Assembly: GCA_017403265.1 (NCBI GenBank)
Contig: JAFQOJ010000009.1
Coordinates: 1-41,626, forward strand
Source: Clostridia bacterium
Lineage (GTDB): Bacteria; Bacillota; Clostridia; Oscillospirales; Acutalibacteraceae
Length of the DNA: 41,626 nt
Direction: 5' to 3'
This document shows, piece by piece, positions 7,459 to 17,071 of this stretch. A program made the translations under genes and the position numbers. Positions within the stretch are counted from its first letter, which is position 1; each line of letters opens with the position of its first letter. The notes under the pieces were generated by a model. It did no database searches. It had not been told where the DNA came from and saw only the letters and a list, made by a program, of their open reading frames with translations.

Positions 7459-8829
7459 ATGGCTGACAATAATTTACTTTTTAATCTTGATGCTCAACGG
7501 GTGCCGTATTCTGCTGAGGCAGAGCAAGCGGTTTTAGGCTCTATAATTATAGACCCTTCCTGCCTTAACGAGATTGCCGTAGGAATAAAGCCGGATTATT
7601 TTTATTTTGAGCATCACCAAAAAATTTATAATGTTTTGTCGAGTATGTATGAACTCAGTCAGGCTATAGACTTTGTATCCTTACTTGAAAAGCTTAAAAA
7701 AGAAGGAGTGTATGATGAAACAGGCGGTAAGGAATACCTTACACAGTTAGCTCAGAACGTACCTACTTCGGCTAATGTAATTTCGTATGTTTCGATAATA
7801 CGCGAGCGTTATTATGCAAGAGCACTTTTAAAAGCGGCACAAAATATTATAAAGGATATTGACGAAAATACCGAAGATTCTTCAAAGCTTATAGACAATG
7901 CCGAACAACAGATTTATGAAATTCGTCAAGGTAGGGAAGTAAGCGGTCTTACACACATTAAAAGTGTAATAGAAAACGAAACCTACGACCGTCTTGCCAA
8001 AATGGCTGACCCTGCTACAAGAAATGATTATATCGGTATACCGTCCGGTATTGGCGAGCTTGATAAAATGATAACAGGTCTTAATAAATCCGACCTTATC
8101 ATTTTAGGCGCGCGTCCAGGTATGGGTAAAACCTCATTTGCGCTTAATGTTGCGCGCAATGTTGCTGTTCAATCGGGTAAAACGGTATGCTTTTTCTCTC
8201 TTGAAATGACGCGAGACCAATTAGCACAGCGTATGCTATCGAGTGAAGCAGGTATAAAAAGTGAAAAGCTAAGAACAGGCGACCTTACCCCTGATGAATG
8301 GACAAGGCTTGCTCAGGCGGGCGAGCATCTATCAAAAGCAAACTTATATTTTGATGAAACTTCTGATATTACTGTTCCACAGATGAAGGCAAAGCTCAGA
8401 CGAATGAAAAAGGTTGACCTTGTGGTTATTGACTATTTAGGTCTTATGAAATCGGCAAAGCAAAAGGAAAACCGTGTGCAAGAAGTATCTGAAATTACGC
8501 GTAACCTTAAAATTATGGCTAAGGATTTGGGTGTTCCCGTAATTTGCTGTGCTCAGCTTTCTCGTGGTACCGAAGCTAAGGGTAAATCTCACCGTCCGGC
8601 ACTCTCTGATTTGCGTGAATCGGGCTCAATTGAGCAAGACGCAGATATAGTTTTATTCCTTTACCGTGACACCTACTACGACAGCGAAAAAAATGACGAT
8701 GAGGATAGAAGTGACCCAAATAAAGCAGAATGTATTGTAGCTAAAAACCGTCACGGTGAAATTGGCACAATTAATATGCATTGGGACGGTCAGTTTACAA
8801 GATTTACTTCTGTGGATGTGTTCAGATAA
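7459..8829 (+). CDS. dnaB: Replicative DNA helicase
   Basis: The 456-residue enzyme is the hexameric fork helicase (DnaC in B. subtilis nomenclature). The N-terminal DnaB domain begins RVPYSAEAEQAVLGSIIIDP. After a linker the RecA-like domain has Walker A GARPGMGKTSFALN (about 217), the H1a-like VCFFSLEMTRDQLAQRM, Walker B VDLVVIDYLGLM, and the arginine-finger region ending SGSIEQDADIVLFLYR. The C-terminus is complete, and there is no intein. The loader candidates dnaD and the DnaI-like gene lie at 13246-15101. Its stop overlaps the tilS start by one base. Confidence 0.96.
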   Translation: MADNNLLFNLDAQRVPYSAEAEQAVLGSIIIDPSCLNEIAVGIKPDYFYFEHHQKIYNVLSSMYELSQAIDFVSLLEKLKKEGVYDETGGKEYLTQLAQNVPTSANVISYVSIIRERYYARALLKAAQNIIKDIDENTEDSSKLIDNAEQQIYEIRQGREVSGLTHIKSVIENETYDRLAKMADPATRNDYIGIPSGIGELDKMITGLNKSDLIILGARPGMGKTSFALNVARNVAVQSGKTVCFFSLEMTRDQLAQRMLSSEAGIKSEKLRTGDLTPDEWTRLAQAGEHLSKANLYFDETSDITVPQMKAKLRRMKKVDLVVIDYLGLMKSAKQKENRVQEVSEITRNLKIMAKDLGVPVICCAQLSRGTEAKGKSHRPALSDLRESGSIEQDADIVLFLYRDTYYDSEKNDDEDRSDPNKAECIVAKNRHGEIGTINMHWDGQFTRFTSVDVFR

Positions 8830-10109
8830 TGTTAGATTTAATTTTAAAGGCAAACGACACCTTTAAGCTTTTTAAAGAGGGCGAAACTGTTACCGTTGCT
8901 CTTTCGGGCGGTGCCGATTCTGTGGCGCTTTTACACGCTTTAGTTTCTTTAAAAGAAAAGTTAGGGTTTACGGTGAATGCGGCGCACCTAAACCATTCTA
9001 TCCGGGGTGCTGAAGCTGACCGCGACCAAGAATTTGCTATAGATTACTGCAAAAGCTTGGGTGTAGAGATTTTTTGTGAAAAGCATGATGTACCTAAATA
9101 CGCTACCGATAATCACTTAAGCTTAGAGCTTGCTGCAAGGGAAGTAAGATACGAATTTTTAAACCGAGTGGCAACTGGTAAAATCGCTACTGCACATACC
9201 GCAAGTGATAATCTTGAAACCTTGATTTTTAATTTATCGCGCGGTACGGCACTTAAAGGTCTTTGCGGTATACCGCCTAAGCGCGATAATATTATTAGAC
9301 CGATAATTTTTTGCACAAGAACAGATGTGGAAAATTACTGTAAAGAGCATAATTTAAGCTTTGTTACCGACAGTACAAATTTGTGCGACGATTATTCACG
9401 TAATAAAATCAGGCATAATATAGTTCCTGTTTTAAAGGAAATTAACGGCAGTGCTGAATATTCGGCAGTTCGTTCTGCTCAACTTTTAGCCGAGGATAAC
9501 GATTATTTGGAAGCTACCGCAAACGAAGCTTTGTTTGCTTTATTGACCGATAACGGAGTTTTGGCAAAAGGCATTGCACAGCTACATACTGCTATTGCAA
9601 AAAGAGTGATAAAAATATATTTTGCTATCTGTTATCCCGAAATTTCACTCGAAAATCACCACATAAACAGTATTTATGCAATTTGCGCCGATAATGGCGG
9701 TAAAGTTAATTTGCCTTCTTGTGTTTTTGCAGAGGTTAAAAACGGTATGTTAACCTTTTTTGATTCTCAAAGCGCTAAGACTACTAAATTTTCGGTTGTA
9801 ATAAAAGAAACGAAAATTGTTAATAATTTGTTCTCAAATGATTTACTTGATTGTGATAAGATAGTAGGCAAGCTAACAGTTCGCACAAGGCTTGAAGGAG
9901 ATAACATTCGGCTTCACAACCGCGGATGCACCAAAACTCTTAAAAAGCTTTACTGCGAATGTAAAATTCCTTTAAATATCCGAGAAAGTTTACCTGTTAT
10001 CGCTGACGAAAAAGGTGTAGTTTGGGTGCATAATATTGGTGTTGCATCAAGATGTGCAGTATCTAACGCTACAAAGAATGTATTAAAAATCGAAGTTAAT
10101 GATAGGTGA
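8829..10109 (+). CDS. tilS: tRNA(Ile)-lysidine synthetase
   Basis: I start it at the ATG at 8829, which overlaps the dnaB stop (TAATG), giving 426 residues (MLDLILKANDTF). TilS uses ATP and lysine to modify C34 of tRNA-Ile(CAU) so that it reads AUA. The PP-loop SGGADSVALLHAL is near the N-terminus, followed by AHLNHSIRGAEADRD, the TAHTASDNLETLIFNLSRGTALKGLCGI core, and RNKIRHNIVP. The C-terminal third holds the substrate-binding domain (GDNIRLHNRGCTKTLKKL). The tilS-hpt-ftsH order is conserved in Firmicutes. Its stop codon lies inside the ribosome site of hpt. Confidence 0.95.
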   Translation: MLDLILKANDTFKLFKEGETVTVALSGGADSVALLHALVSLKEKLGFTVNAAHLNHSIRGAEADRDQEFAIDYCKSLGVEIFCEKHDVPKYATDNHLSLELAAREVRYEFLNRVATGKIATAHTASDNLETLIFNLSRGTALKGLCGIPPKRDNIIRPIIFCTRTDVENYCKEHNLSFVTDSTNLCDDYSRNKIRHNIVPVLKEINGSAEYSAVRSAQLLAEDNDYLEATANEALFALLTDNGVLAKGIAQLHTAIAKRVIKIYFAICYPEISLENHHINSIYAICADNGGKVNLPSCVFAEVKNGMLTFFDSQSAKTTKFSVVIKETKIVNNLFSNDLLDCDKIVGKLTVRTRLEGDNIRLHNRGCTKTLKKLYCECKIPLNIRESLPVIADEKGVVWVHNIGVASRCAVSNATKNVLKIEVNDR

Positions 10110-10114
10110 AGTTT

Positions 10115-10648
10115 ATGAAAAAGGATTTTAAAGAAATACTTGTAACCGAACAAGAAATTAAGGAAATTTGCGAAAGGTTAGGCAAAGAGATTTCACGCGA
10201 TTACGCAGATAAAAAGCTTTTGCTTGTAAGCGTGCTTAAAGGCGGTGTAGTCTTTATGGCAGACCTTATGCGAAATATCACCTGTAACTGTATGATAGAC
10301 TTTCTTTCGGTTTCATCCTACAGCGGCGTTAAAACAACAGGTCATGTTGCTTTTAAAAAAGATTTAGACATAAATCCCGAAGGCTGTGATATCCTTATAG
10401 TTGAGGATATTCTTGACTCGGGTATTACGCTTACTTATCTTAAAAAAGTGCTTATGGACCGTAATGCAAACAGCATTAAAGTTTGTACCTTCTTAGATAA
10501 GCCTACCAACCATAAGGTTGAAATTGAGGCTGACTATGTTGGTAAAGTGGTACCTGACGAATTTGTTGTAGGCTACGGTCTTGATTATAACGAAAAGTAC
10601 AGAAACCTACCTTTTGTAGCAGTACTTGCACCTGAAGTATATTCATAA
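10115..10648 (+). CDS. hpt: Hypoxanthine phosphoribosyltransferase
   Basis: I start it at the ATG at 10115, with AGGTGA (10104-10109) 5 bases upstream; a GTG at 10106 lies within that site. The 177-residue enzyme salvages hypoxanthine (and usually guanine) with PRPP to make IMP/GMP. Key features are the LLVSVLKGGVVFMADL loop, DFLSVSSYSG, the PRPP-binding motif LIVEDILDSGITLTYL, and the C-terminal VVGYGLDYNEKYRNLP. It sits between tilS and ftsH, as in many Firmicutes. Confidence 0.95.
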   Translation: MKKDFKEILVTEQEIKEICERLGKEISRDYADKKLLLVSVLKGGVVFMADLMRNITCNCMIDFLSVSSYSGVKTTGHVAFKKDLDINPEGCDILIVEDILDSGITLTYLKKVLMDRNANSIKVCTFLDKPTNHKVEIEADYVGKVVPDEFVVGYGLDYNEKYRNLPFVAVLAPEVYS

Positions 10649-10668
10649 TTTTAATAAGGAGAAGGCTC

Positions 10669-12504
10669 TTGAAAAAGAATTTTAAAAACACACTTTTATT
10701 TATTGGTATACCGATAATACTTATTCTTTCGGTTGCTTTTGTTTCAAGACTTAACAAAAACACCAAAGAAAAACAGTATTACGAAATTGTTGATATGGTT
10801 AAAGCCAACGAAATTTCGGAATATGAGTTAAATCTCTATAGTGGCGAGCTTATTTATAAAGTGCGTGGCGAAGAGGTGAAATATCGCTACACAGTAGCAG
10901 ACCCGAGTATTTTCTATAATGATGTTAATGAAACAGTTACTCAAATCAACGAAAAATATAAGGGTACAGACCTAATTATAAAATACAACTACAAGCGCGG
11001 TAACCAAAATGCTTGGATAACTAATTTGATGCCGACAGTTTTGTTGATTGCGGGCATTGCTGTATTTTGGTTTTTCATAATGAAGCGAATGGGCGGTATG
11101 ATGGGTGCTGACCGCACAATGAACTTCGGTAAATCACGCGCAAAAAAGGCAGATAACCGCAAGAAAACCACATTTGCTGATGTTGCGGGCGCTGATGAAG
11201 AAAAGGAAGAAATGGTAGAGATTGTTGACTTCCTTAAAGACCCTAAAAAGTTTAACGATTTAGGCGCGCGTATTCCTAAGGGAGTACTTTTAATGGGTCC
11301 TCCCGGTACGGGTAAAACCCTTTTGGCACGCGCAGTTGCGGGTGAAGCGGGCGTTCCTTTTTTCTCAATTTCAGGATCTGATTTTGTTGAAATGTATGTT
11401 GGCGTAGGTGCTTCCCGTGTTAGAGATTTGTTCCAAGAAGCAAAAAAGGAAGCTCCTGCGATAGTGTTTATTGATGAAATTGACGCGGTTGGTCGTCAAC
11501 GCGGTGCAGGTCTTGGCGGCGGTCACGACGAGCGTGAACAAACACTTAACCAATTGCTTGTTGAAATGGATGGCTTTGGTGTGAATACGGGCGTAATTGT
11601 TATGGCGGCAACCAACCGCCCCGATATACTTGATAAAGCGCTTTTGCGTCCTGGTCGTTTTGACCGTCAAATTATGGTTAATTACCCCGATGTTAAGGGC
11701 AGAGAAGAGATTCTTAAGGTTCATTCTCGCGGTAAGCCGTTAGGTCCTGATGTTAATCTTAAAACTATTGCTAAAAATTCTTCGGGCTTTACAGGTGCTG
11801 ACCTTGAAAACCTTTTGAACGAATCGGCTTTATTGGCTGTTCGTCACGGTAAAAAGGCAATTACTCAGGAAGAAATTGAAGAAGCTACAATTAAGGTTGT
11901 TATGGGTGCGGAAAAGAAATCTCACATAGTTTCGGATAAGGATAAAATGATTACTGCTTATCACGAAGCGGGTCACGCAATTGTTTCTTATTTCTTACCA
12001 ACTCAGGACCCTGTTCATCAGATATCGATTATCAAACGCGGTATGGCGGCAGGTTATACAATGTACTTGCCCGAAAAGGACAATGCTCACGTTTCTAAAA
12101 ACCAAATGTTAGAGCAAATTTGTTCACTTTTAGCTGGTCGCGCTGCCGAACAGTTAACGCAGCCAGATGTTTGTACAGGTGCTTCTAACGATATTGAACG
12201 TGCAACCTCTCTTGCACGTGATATTGTTACAAGGTTTGGTATGAGCGATAAGCTAGGTCTTGTGGCTTACGGTAAGAATGAAGATCAAGTATTCTTAGGC
12301 CGAGATATTTCTTCAACACCTAACTATTCGCAAAAAACTGCAGCCATTATTGACGAAGAAATTGAAAGCATAGTTATGACACAGTATCAAAAGGCAATTA
12401 AAATTTTGACCGATGCTACTGCAAAACTACACGACACAGCTAAGCTTTTATTTGAGAAAGAAAAAATTAGCGGTGATGAATTCCGCGCTTTAATGGAAAA
12501 TTAA
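10669..12504 (+). CDS. ftsH: ATP-dependent zinc metalloprotease FtsH
   Basis: This 611-residue membrane AAA+ protease degrades misassembled membrane proteins and short-lived regulators. It begins with TTG at 10669, preceded by AAGGAG (10656-10661). Two membrane segments (about 10-27 and 118-137) flank a short extracytoplasmic domain. Walker A GPPGTGKT lies at about 209-216. Walker [16 protein letters not shown] and the second region of homology ([20 protein letters not shown]) follow. The zinc site HEAGH lies at about 432-436, with the third ligand in the [12 protein letters not shown] region. It is the last gene of the run that begins at rnj, and a perfect terminator hairpin follows. Confidence 0.97.
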   Translation: MKKNFKNTLLFIGIPIILILSVAFVSRLNKNTKEKQYYEIVDMVKANEISEYELNLYSGELIYKVRGEEVKYRYTVADPSIFYNDVNETVTQINEKYKGTDLIIKYNYKRGNQNAWITNLMPTVLLIAGIAVFWFFIMKRMGGMMGADRTMNFGKSRAKKADNRKKTTFADVAGADEEKEEMVEIVDFLKDPKKFNDLGARIPKGVLLMGPPGTGKTLLARAVAGEAGVPFFSISGSDFVEMYVGVGASRVRDLFQEAKKEAPAIVFIDEIDAVGRQRGAGLGGGHDEREQTLNQLLVEMDGFGVNTGVIVMAATNRPDILDKALLRPGRFDRQIMVNYPDVKGREEILKVHSRGKPLGPDVNLKTIAKNSSGFTGADLENLLNESALLAVRHGKKAITQEEIEEATIKVVMGAEKKSHIVSDKDKMITAYHEAGHAIVSYFLPTQDPVHQISIIKRGMAAGYTMYLPEKDNAHVSKNQMLEQICSLLAGRAAEQLTQPDVCTGASNDIERATSLARDIVTRFGMSDKLGLVAYGKNEDQVFLGRDISSTPNYSQKTAAIIDEEIESIVMTQYQKAIKILTDATAKLHDTAKLLFEKEKISGDEFRALMEN

Positions 12505-12510
12505 TTTTTT

Positions 12511-12545
12511 AAAGGTTATCCTTTTGGATAACCTTTAATTTTTTT
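12511..12545 (+). terminator. Intrinsic terminator after ftsH
   Basis: A perfect 11-pair stem, AAAGGTTATCC (12511-12521) with GGATAACCTTT (12526-12536), around a TTTT loop is followed by AA and a long T run. Confidence 0.9.
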
Positions 12546-12568
12546 CACATAATTAAAATGGTGATGAT

Positions 12569-13171
12569 TTGAAAAGTAAATTTAAACTGTTTTTAAAAAC
12601 TTTTATTATTTGCTCGCTTAGCTTTGCAGTTTTTGTGGGTGCAGGATATTTATATTTATCAAATAGCTTTAAAGCGGCTGATAATGAAGTTCTAAATGTA
12701 CCCTACAGCCAAACTTTGTCTGAAAACAAGGGCGTTTTATTTATTTGTAACGGAAAAAAGATATTTTTTTATTTGGATTTTATCGAAAACAAGCTTGTGG
12801 CTTCGCTTAATCCTGAAAAGGCAGAAAACGGCGAAATCTATGGTTACTCGCACGATTATACCTTAGAGGGTAATGATAGCTTGATTTCAAATATAATAGA
12901 CTGTGTGGGCGGTGTAGAGGTTTTTGCGGAAGAAGACAAATTGCGATACACGGGTTTTCAGGTTGTTGAACTGCTAAAACAGTCTAATTCTAAGGAACTA
13001 CGGCGAGAGATAATTAAAGATGCGTGTGAAAAAATCGCTGAATACGGTATAGGTAATGAGTTTTTTTCAAGTATTGTAAATAACAGTAAAACAGAATTAA
13101 AATTTTCTGAATGCTATTTGTGGCGCGAATATTTACCACAATTATCGGCAAATCTTCATTTTATCGACTAA
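12569..13171 (+). CDS. Membrane-anchored protein, weakly LytR-CpsA-Psr (LCP)-like
   Basis: The 200-residue protein starts with TTG at 12569, with GGTGATG just upstream. A basic N-terminus and one hydrophobic segment (TFIICSLSFAVFVGAGYLYL) predict a signal anchor with the rest outside the cell. The stretch IIDCVGGVEVFAEEDKLRYTGFQVVELLKQS...RREIIKDACEKI recalls the second half of LCP domains (D-GGV-V ... L-G-QAL-Y ... R---I---I). The protein is much shorter than a normal LCP enzyme, and the arginines that bind the polyprenyl pyrophosphate are not evident. It may be a divergent or non-catalytic relative. No promoter is obvious between the ftsH terminator and the start. Low certainty on function. 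Confidence 0.5.
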   Translation: MKSKFKLFLKTFIICSLSFAVFVGAGYLYLSNSFKAADNEVLNVPYSQTLSENKGVLFICNGKKIFFYLDFIENKLVASLNPEKAENGEIYGYSHDYTLEGNDSLISNIIDCVGGVEVFAEEDKLRYTGFQVVELLKQSNSKELRREIIKDACEKIAEYGIGNEFFSSIVNNSKTELKFSECYLWREYLPQLSANLHFID

Positions 13172-13187
13172 AATATTAAATATTATA

Positions 13188-13216
13188 TTTACTTTTAAAG
13201 TTAAAATTGGTATAAT
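13188..13216 (+). promoter_or_regulatory. Extended -10 promoter of dnaD-dnaI-mnmG
   Basis: TGG followed directly by TATAAT (13208-13216) forms an extended -10 element. TTTACT (13188-13193) lies 17 bases upstream as a weak -35. Confidence 0.6.
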
Positions 13217-13245
13217 ATTTTTAATATATTAAAATGAGGTATATT

Positions 13246-14145
13246 ATGGTTTATAGTATCAATCCGCAGATTTTTTATTCTGCCTTTTCGGTTCCTTCAG
13301 ATGTTGCCGACAAATATTTAAAACTTTCTAAGGGTGAACACCTTAAAGTTTTAATTTACATATTACGCAACTCTGCTAAAAATCCTACAGTAGACGAGAT
13401 TTCAGTTGAAACCGATGTTTCAGTATATGATGTTAAGGAAGCTCTGCTGTTTTGGGCAGATGCGGGCATTTTGATTATAAATAACACTTCTAAGGAAAAA
13501 GAAACAAAAAAGTCGGTTAAAAAGACTTTAAAACCCTCGCGGCTTGATGTTGCTAAAAGGGGACTTGAAGACCAGAAGCTTTCTTACCTATTAAATCAAA
13601 CACAGCTTATTTTTGGAAGAATGTTAAAGGATAATGAGGTTGAAACTTTTGGTTGGCTTTATGACGATTTAGGTTTAGATGTTTCTTTAATACTTTTTAT
13701 TGTTCAGTACGCAAAGCAACAGGGTAAGGCAAATATTAGGTTTATTGAATCAATAGCAACCGAATGGTGTGATAAGGGAATTGAAACCATTGCCGATGCC
13801 GAGCACGAAGTAAAAGAAATAGCCCTTGCAACTGAAGCATGGTATCTGGTTTCTAGCGTTTTTGGTATTGAACGCAGAAAACCGAGTGAAAAAGAACGCT
13901 CTCTTTCGCTTAAATGGGTAAAAGAGTGGGGGATAAGCAAGGAAATGCTTAAAAAGGCTTATGATGCCTGTATTGATGCTAAGTCTAAATTTTCTTTTCC
14001 TTATATTGCGAAAATTATCGAAAATTGGCACAAAAACGGTTTTAAAACTTTAGATGATATATCCAATGCTCCTAAAAAAGACCAAAAAATGCAGGGTGCA
14101 TATAATATAGATTTATTTGAACAAATGTTAGATTCAAAGGATTAA
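13246..14145 (+). CDS. dnaD: DnaD-domain replication protein
   Basis: I start it at the ATG at 13246, with GAGGT (13236-13240) 5 bases upstream; the ATG at 13234 overlaps this site. The 299-residue protein has an N-terminal winged-helix region (GEHLKVLIYILRNSAKNPTVDEISVETDVSVYDVKEALLFW) followed by two DnaD/DnaB2-type domains: TFGWLYDDLGLDVSLILFIV with YAKQQGKANIRFIESIATEW, then SLKWVKEWGISKEMLKKAYD with FPYIAKIIENW. The WVKEWG and YI--I--NW elements are typical of the DnaD C-terminal motif. Such proteins remodel DNA and help load the replicative helicase. It lies 5 bases before the DnaI-like ATPase gene, a pairing common in Clostridia. Confidence 0.88.
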   Translation: MVYSINPQIFYSAFSVPSDVADKYLKLSKGEHLKVLIYILRNSAKNPTVDEISVETDVSVYDVKEALLFWADAGILIINNTSKEKETKKSVKKTLKPSRLDVAKRGLEDQKLSYLLNQTQLIFGRMLKDNEVETFGWLYDDLGLDVSLILFIVQYAKQQGKANIRFIESIATEWCDKGIETIADAEHEVKEIALATEAWYLVSSVFGIERRKPSEKERSLSLKWVKEWGISKEMLKKAYDACIDAKSKFSFPYIAKIIENWHKNGFKTLDDISNAPKKDQKMQGAYNIDLFEQMLDSKD

Positions 14146-14150
14146 AATAT

Positions 14151-15101
14151 ATGATTACAAAGGAAACTACATACGAAAAAGCTTTAGCGATAAAAAAAGA
14201 ATCTCTCCTCCAAAAACAAAGAGAGCGCAATATGATGCTGAGTGCAGCTTATAGCTCTAATAAAAGGCTTAATGAAATTGATAGGGAATTAGCCGCAATA
14301 GGTGCTAATCTTGCTTTAACTGCGCTTTCAGGTGATACTAAAGCGGTTGAAGCTATGAAAAGCCACTCGCAAGCCCTTGCTTTAGAAAAGCAACTAATTT
14401 TAAGCAAAGCGGATGTAAATGATATTGTTTACGATTGTCCCTTATGTCAGGATACAGGTTACATAAACGGCAAGCTTTGTGATTGTGTTAAAAAACTTGC
14501 TAATTCTATTGCTGCAAAAGAGCTAAGCGCTAAAATGCCACTGGGTGAATGTACATTCGAAAATTTTGATTTAAAATACTATTCTGACAAGCAGGATAAC
14601 GCAAAAAGAAGAATGACTTCTATTTTTAAGCTTGCTAAAGAGTACGCAATAAACTTCAATCCCCAAACTTCACCTAATTTGCTGTTTTTGGGCGAACCCG
14701 GTCTTGGCAAAACTCACCTTACTTTAGCGATTGTTTCAAGCGTTATTGAAAAAGGTTATTTACCTGTTTACAGTCCTGCAGAAACTATATTTTCAACTGT
14801 AGAAAAGGAAAAATTTCAGGGTGAGAATATAGGCGCCTATGAGCAAATGCAAAACTGCGATTTACTTGTAATAGACGACCTTGGTACCGAAATGGTAACC
14901 GCGTTTACAAAATCGGTTTTATATAATCTTATTAACACGCGTATTCTGTCTAAAAAGCCTACAATTATCAATACAAACCTTACATTAAAAGAAATTGAAG
15001 AGCTTTATTCACCCCGAATAACTTCAAGACTTATTGGTAACTATAACGCTAATAAATTTTTAGGTAACGATATTAGACAACAAAAAATCTTAGGAAAATA
15101 G
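14151..15101 (+). CDS. DnaI/DnaC-type helicase-loader ATPase
   Basis: The 316-residue AAA+ protein carries a putative zinc motif, CPLCQDTGYINGKLCDC (about residues 98-114), as in DnaI-like loaders. Walker A FLGEPGLGKTHLTLAI and Walker B CDLLVIDDLGTE follow, then the sensor and arginine-finger region TNLTLKEIEELYSPRITSRL. The N-terminal third is a helical, charged segment expected to contact the helicase. It is inferred to load DnaB (7459-8829) with the adjacent DnaD. IS21-type IstB helper ATPases share the fold, but the zinc motif and dnaD neighbour favour a primosomal role. Confidence 0.88.
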   Translation: MITKETTYEKALAIKKESLLQKQRERNMMLSAAYSSNKRLNEIDRELAAIGANLALTALSGDTKAVEAMKSHSQALALEKQLILSKADVNDIVYDCPLCQDTGYINGKLCDCVKKLANSIAAKELSAKMPLGECTFENFDLKYYSDKQDNAKRRMTSIFKLAKEYAINFNPQTSPNLLFLGEPGLGKTHLTLAIVSSVIEKGYLPVYSPAETIFSTVEKEKFQGENIGAYEQMQNCDLLVIDDLGTEMVTAFTKSVLYNLINTRILSKKPTIINTNLTLKEIEELYSPRITSRLIGNYNANKFLGNDIRQQKILGK

Positions 15102-15112
15102 AGTGATATTTT

Positions 15113-16981
15113 TTGAGTATTAAACGATATGATGCCGGCGCTTATGATGTTGCGGTTATAGGTGGTGGCCATGCAGGAATTGAAGCTGCGCTTGCAAGTG
15201 CAAGACTTGGCTGCAGTACTATTATGTTTTCAATAACGGTTGACTGGATTGGCAATATGCCCTGCAACCCGTCAATTGGCGGAACCGCAAAAGGCCACCT
15301 TGTACGCGAGCTTGATGCTTTAGGCGGCGAAATGGGTAAAGCGGCTGATGCTAATACCCTCCAAAGCCGTATGTTAAATTTGGGTAAAGGCCCTGCAGTA
15401 CATTCCTTGCGCACACAAATTGACCGCCGTGCATACAGCGAATATATGAAGCATGCGGTTGAAAAACAACAAAACTTAGATGTTAAACAATGCGAAATTG
15501 TAGAGCTTGAAAAAAATGACTGCAGTTGGATTTGTGTTTCTAATCTCGGCGCAACATTTAACTGCAAAAAAGTTATAATTGCTACAGGCACCTTCTTAGG
15601 TGGAAGAATCTATGTTGGTGAAGTTAATTATGAAAGCGGGCCTGACGGTTGTTTCCCTGCAAAAGAGCTTTCTAACTCTTTAAAAAAGCTTTCAATACCG
15701 CTTCGCCGTTTTAAGACAGGAACACCTGCGCGTGTGCTACGTGATAGTATCGATTTTTCACAGCTTGAACTTCAAGAGGGTGACGCTGAAATAATCCCCT
15801 TTAGCTATACTACAAAAATTCCTCTTGAAAATAAGGTTGTTTGCCACATTGGTTATACTAATGACGACACTAAAAAGGTTATTTTGGAGAATATTCACCG
15901 TTCGCCGCTATATGCAGGCGATATTGAAGGTGTAGGTCCGCGCTATTGCCCGAGCATAGAGGATAAAATTGTCCGTTTTGCTGATAAAAAGCGCCACCAA
16001 TTTTTTATTGAGCCTTGCGGTGAAAATACAGAAGAAATGTATTTACAGGGTATGTCCTCTTCACTTCCTGAAGAGGTACAAATTGCCTTTTACAAAACAA
16101 TTCCATCTCTTAAGAATTTAAAGATTATCCGTAATGCTTATGCAATTGAGTATGATTGTATAGACCCCTCTGCCTTAAAATCTACGCTTGAAATGAAAGA
16201 GCATAAAGGGCTTTATGGCGCGGGTCAGTTTAACGGCTCTTCAGGTTATGAAGAAGCAGCAGTTCAAGGCTTTGTGGCGGGAGTTAATGCCGCATTAGCA
16301 GTTCTTGGAAAAGAACCACTGGTACTCTCTCGCGCATCTTCATATATAGGCACTTTAATTGATGATTTAGTAACTAAAGGTTGCTCAGACCCATATAGAA
16401 TGATGACTTCGCGCAGCGAATATAGGCTTGTACTACGACAGGATAATGCCGATGAACGCTTGATGCCCATTGGTTATAGCTTGGGACTTATTGATGAGCA
16501 AACCTATAACGATTATCAAACTCGCTTAAAACAAAAGGAAAAGGAAATAGAGCGCCTAAATACCACATATTTAGGCCCTAATGAAAAGTTAAATACAGTT
16601 TTAGCGGAGCTTGGTACTGCGCCTATTACTACGGGAATGAGTCTTGCTGATTTGATTAGAAGACCGCAAGTGACTTATGATGTTTTAGCCGAATTCGATG
16701 TACATAGACCTCTGCTTTCAAAAGATGTTACAAGTAAGGTTGAAACTGAAATCAAGTATGAAGGATATATTGCGCGCCAGAAAGCACAAGTTAATGAAAT
16801 GCTGCGTCTTGAAAATAAGCAAATCCCCGAAGATATAAATTATACCAATGTTTATGGGCTTCGTTTAGAAGCTGTAGAAAAATTAAATAAAATAAGACCT
16901 GCTAATATCGGTCAGGCATCGCGAATTTCGGGTGTTAGCCCTGCAGATGTTTCGGTTTTGCTTATTCATCTTTCTAAATAA
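15113..16981 (+). CDS. mnmG: tRNA U34 5-carboxymethylaminomethyl-modifying enzyme, FAD subunit
   Basis: This 622-residue MnmG (GidA) works with the GTPase MnmE to modify U34 of several tRNAs. It starts with TTG at 15113, preceded by GAGTGAT. The FAD-binding GGGHAGIEAALASARLG is at the N-terminus. The family signatures NPSIGGTAKGHLVRELDALGGEMG and GPAVHSLRTQIDRRAY follow, with FKTGTPARV and later the PYRMMTSRSEYRLVLRQDNAD block. The C-terminal helical domain ends RPANIGQASRISGVSPADVSVLLIHL. mnmE is not in the window. I see only a weak AT-only hairpin behind it. Confidence 0.96.
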   Translation: MSIKRYDAGAYDVAVIGGGHAGIEAALASARLGCSTIMFSITVDWIGNMPCNPSIGGTAKGHLVRELDALGGEMGKAADANTLQSRMLNLGKGPAVHSLRTQIDRRAYSEYMKHAVEKQQNLDVKQCEIVELEKNDCSWICVSNLGATFNCKKVIIATGTFLGGRIYVGEVNYESGPDGCFPAKELSNSLKKLSIPLRRFKTGTPARVLRDSIDFSQLELQEGDAEIIPFSYTTKIPLENKVVCHIGYTNDDTKKVILENIHRSPLYAGDIEGVGPRYCPSIEDKIVRFADKKRHQFFIEPCGENTEEMYLQGMSSSLPEEVQIAFYKTIPSLKNLKIIRNAYAIEYDCIDPSALKSTLEMKEHKGLYGAGQFNGSSGYEEAAVQGFVAGVNAALAVLGKEPLVLSRASSYIGTLIDDLVTKGCSDPYRMMTSRSEYRLVLRQDNADERLMPIGYSLGLIDEQTYNDYQTRLKQKEKEIERLNTTYLGPNEKLNTVLAELGTAPITTGMSLADLIRRPQVTYDVLAEFDVHRPLLSKDVTSKVETEIKYEGYIARQKAQVNEMLRLENKQIPEDINYTNVYGLRLEAVEKLNKIRPANIGQASRISGVSPADVSVLLIHLSK

Positions 16982-17071
16982 TTTACTGTTTGTTCATTAT
17001 TTTTTATATAATTGTAAATAAAATTAATGTATAATAATTTTTGTGAATTGATTATTTAAGGAGCGTTTTTT

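Noticed and set aside
14151..15101. IstB helper protein of an IS21 element
   Set aside because: No IstA transposase or terminal repeats are nearby, and the CPLCQDTGY zinc motif plus the dnaD neighbour fit a helicase loader.
16982..17071. Terminator and promoter between mnmG and htrA
   Set aside because: Only an AT-only imperfect hairpin (AAATAAT/ATTATTT) and isolated TATAAT hexamers without a placed -35 are seen, too weak to annotate.
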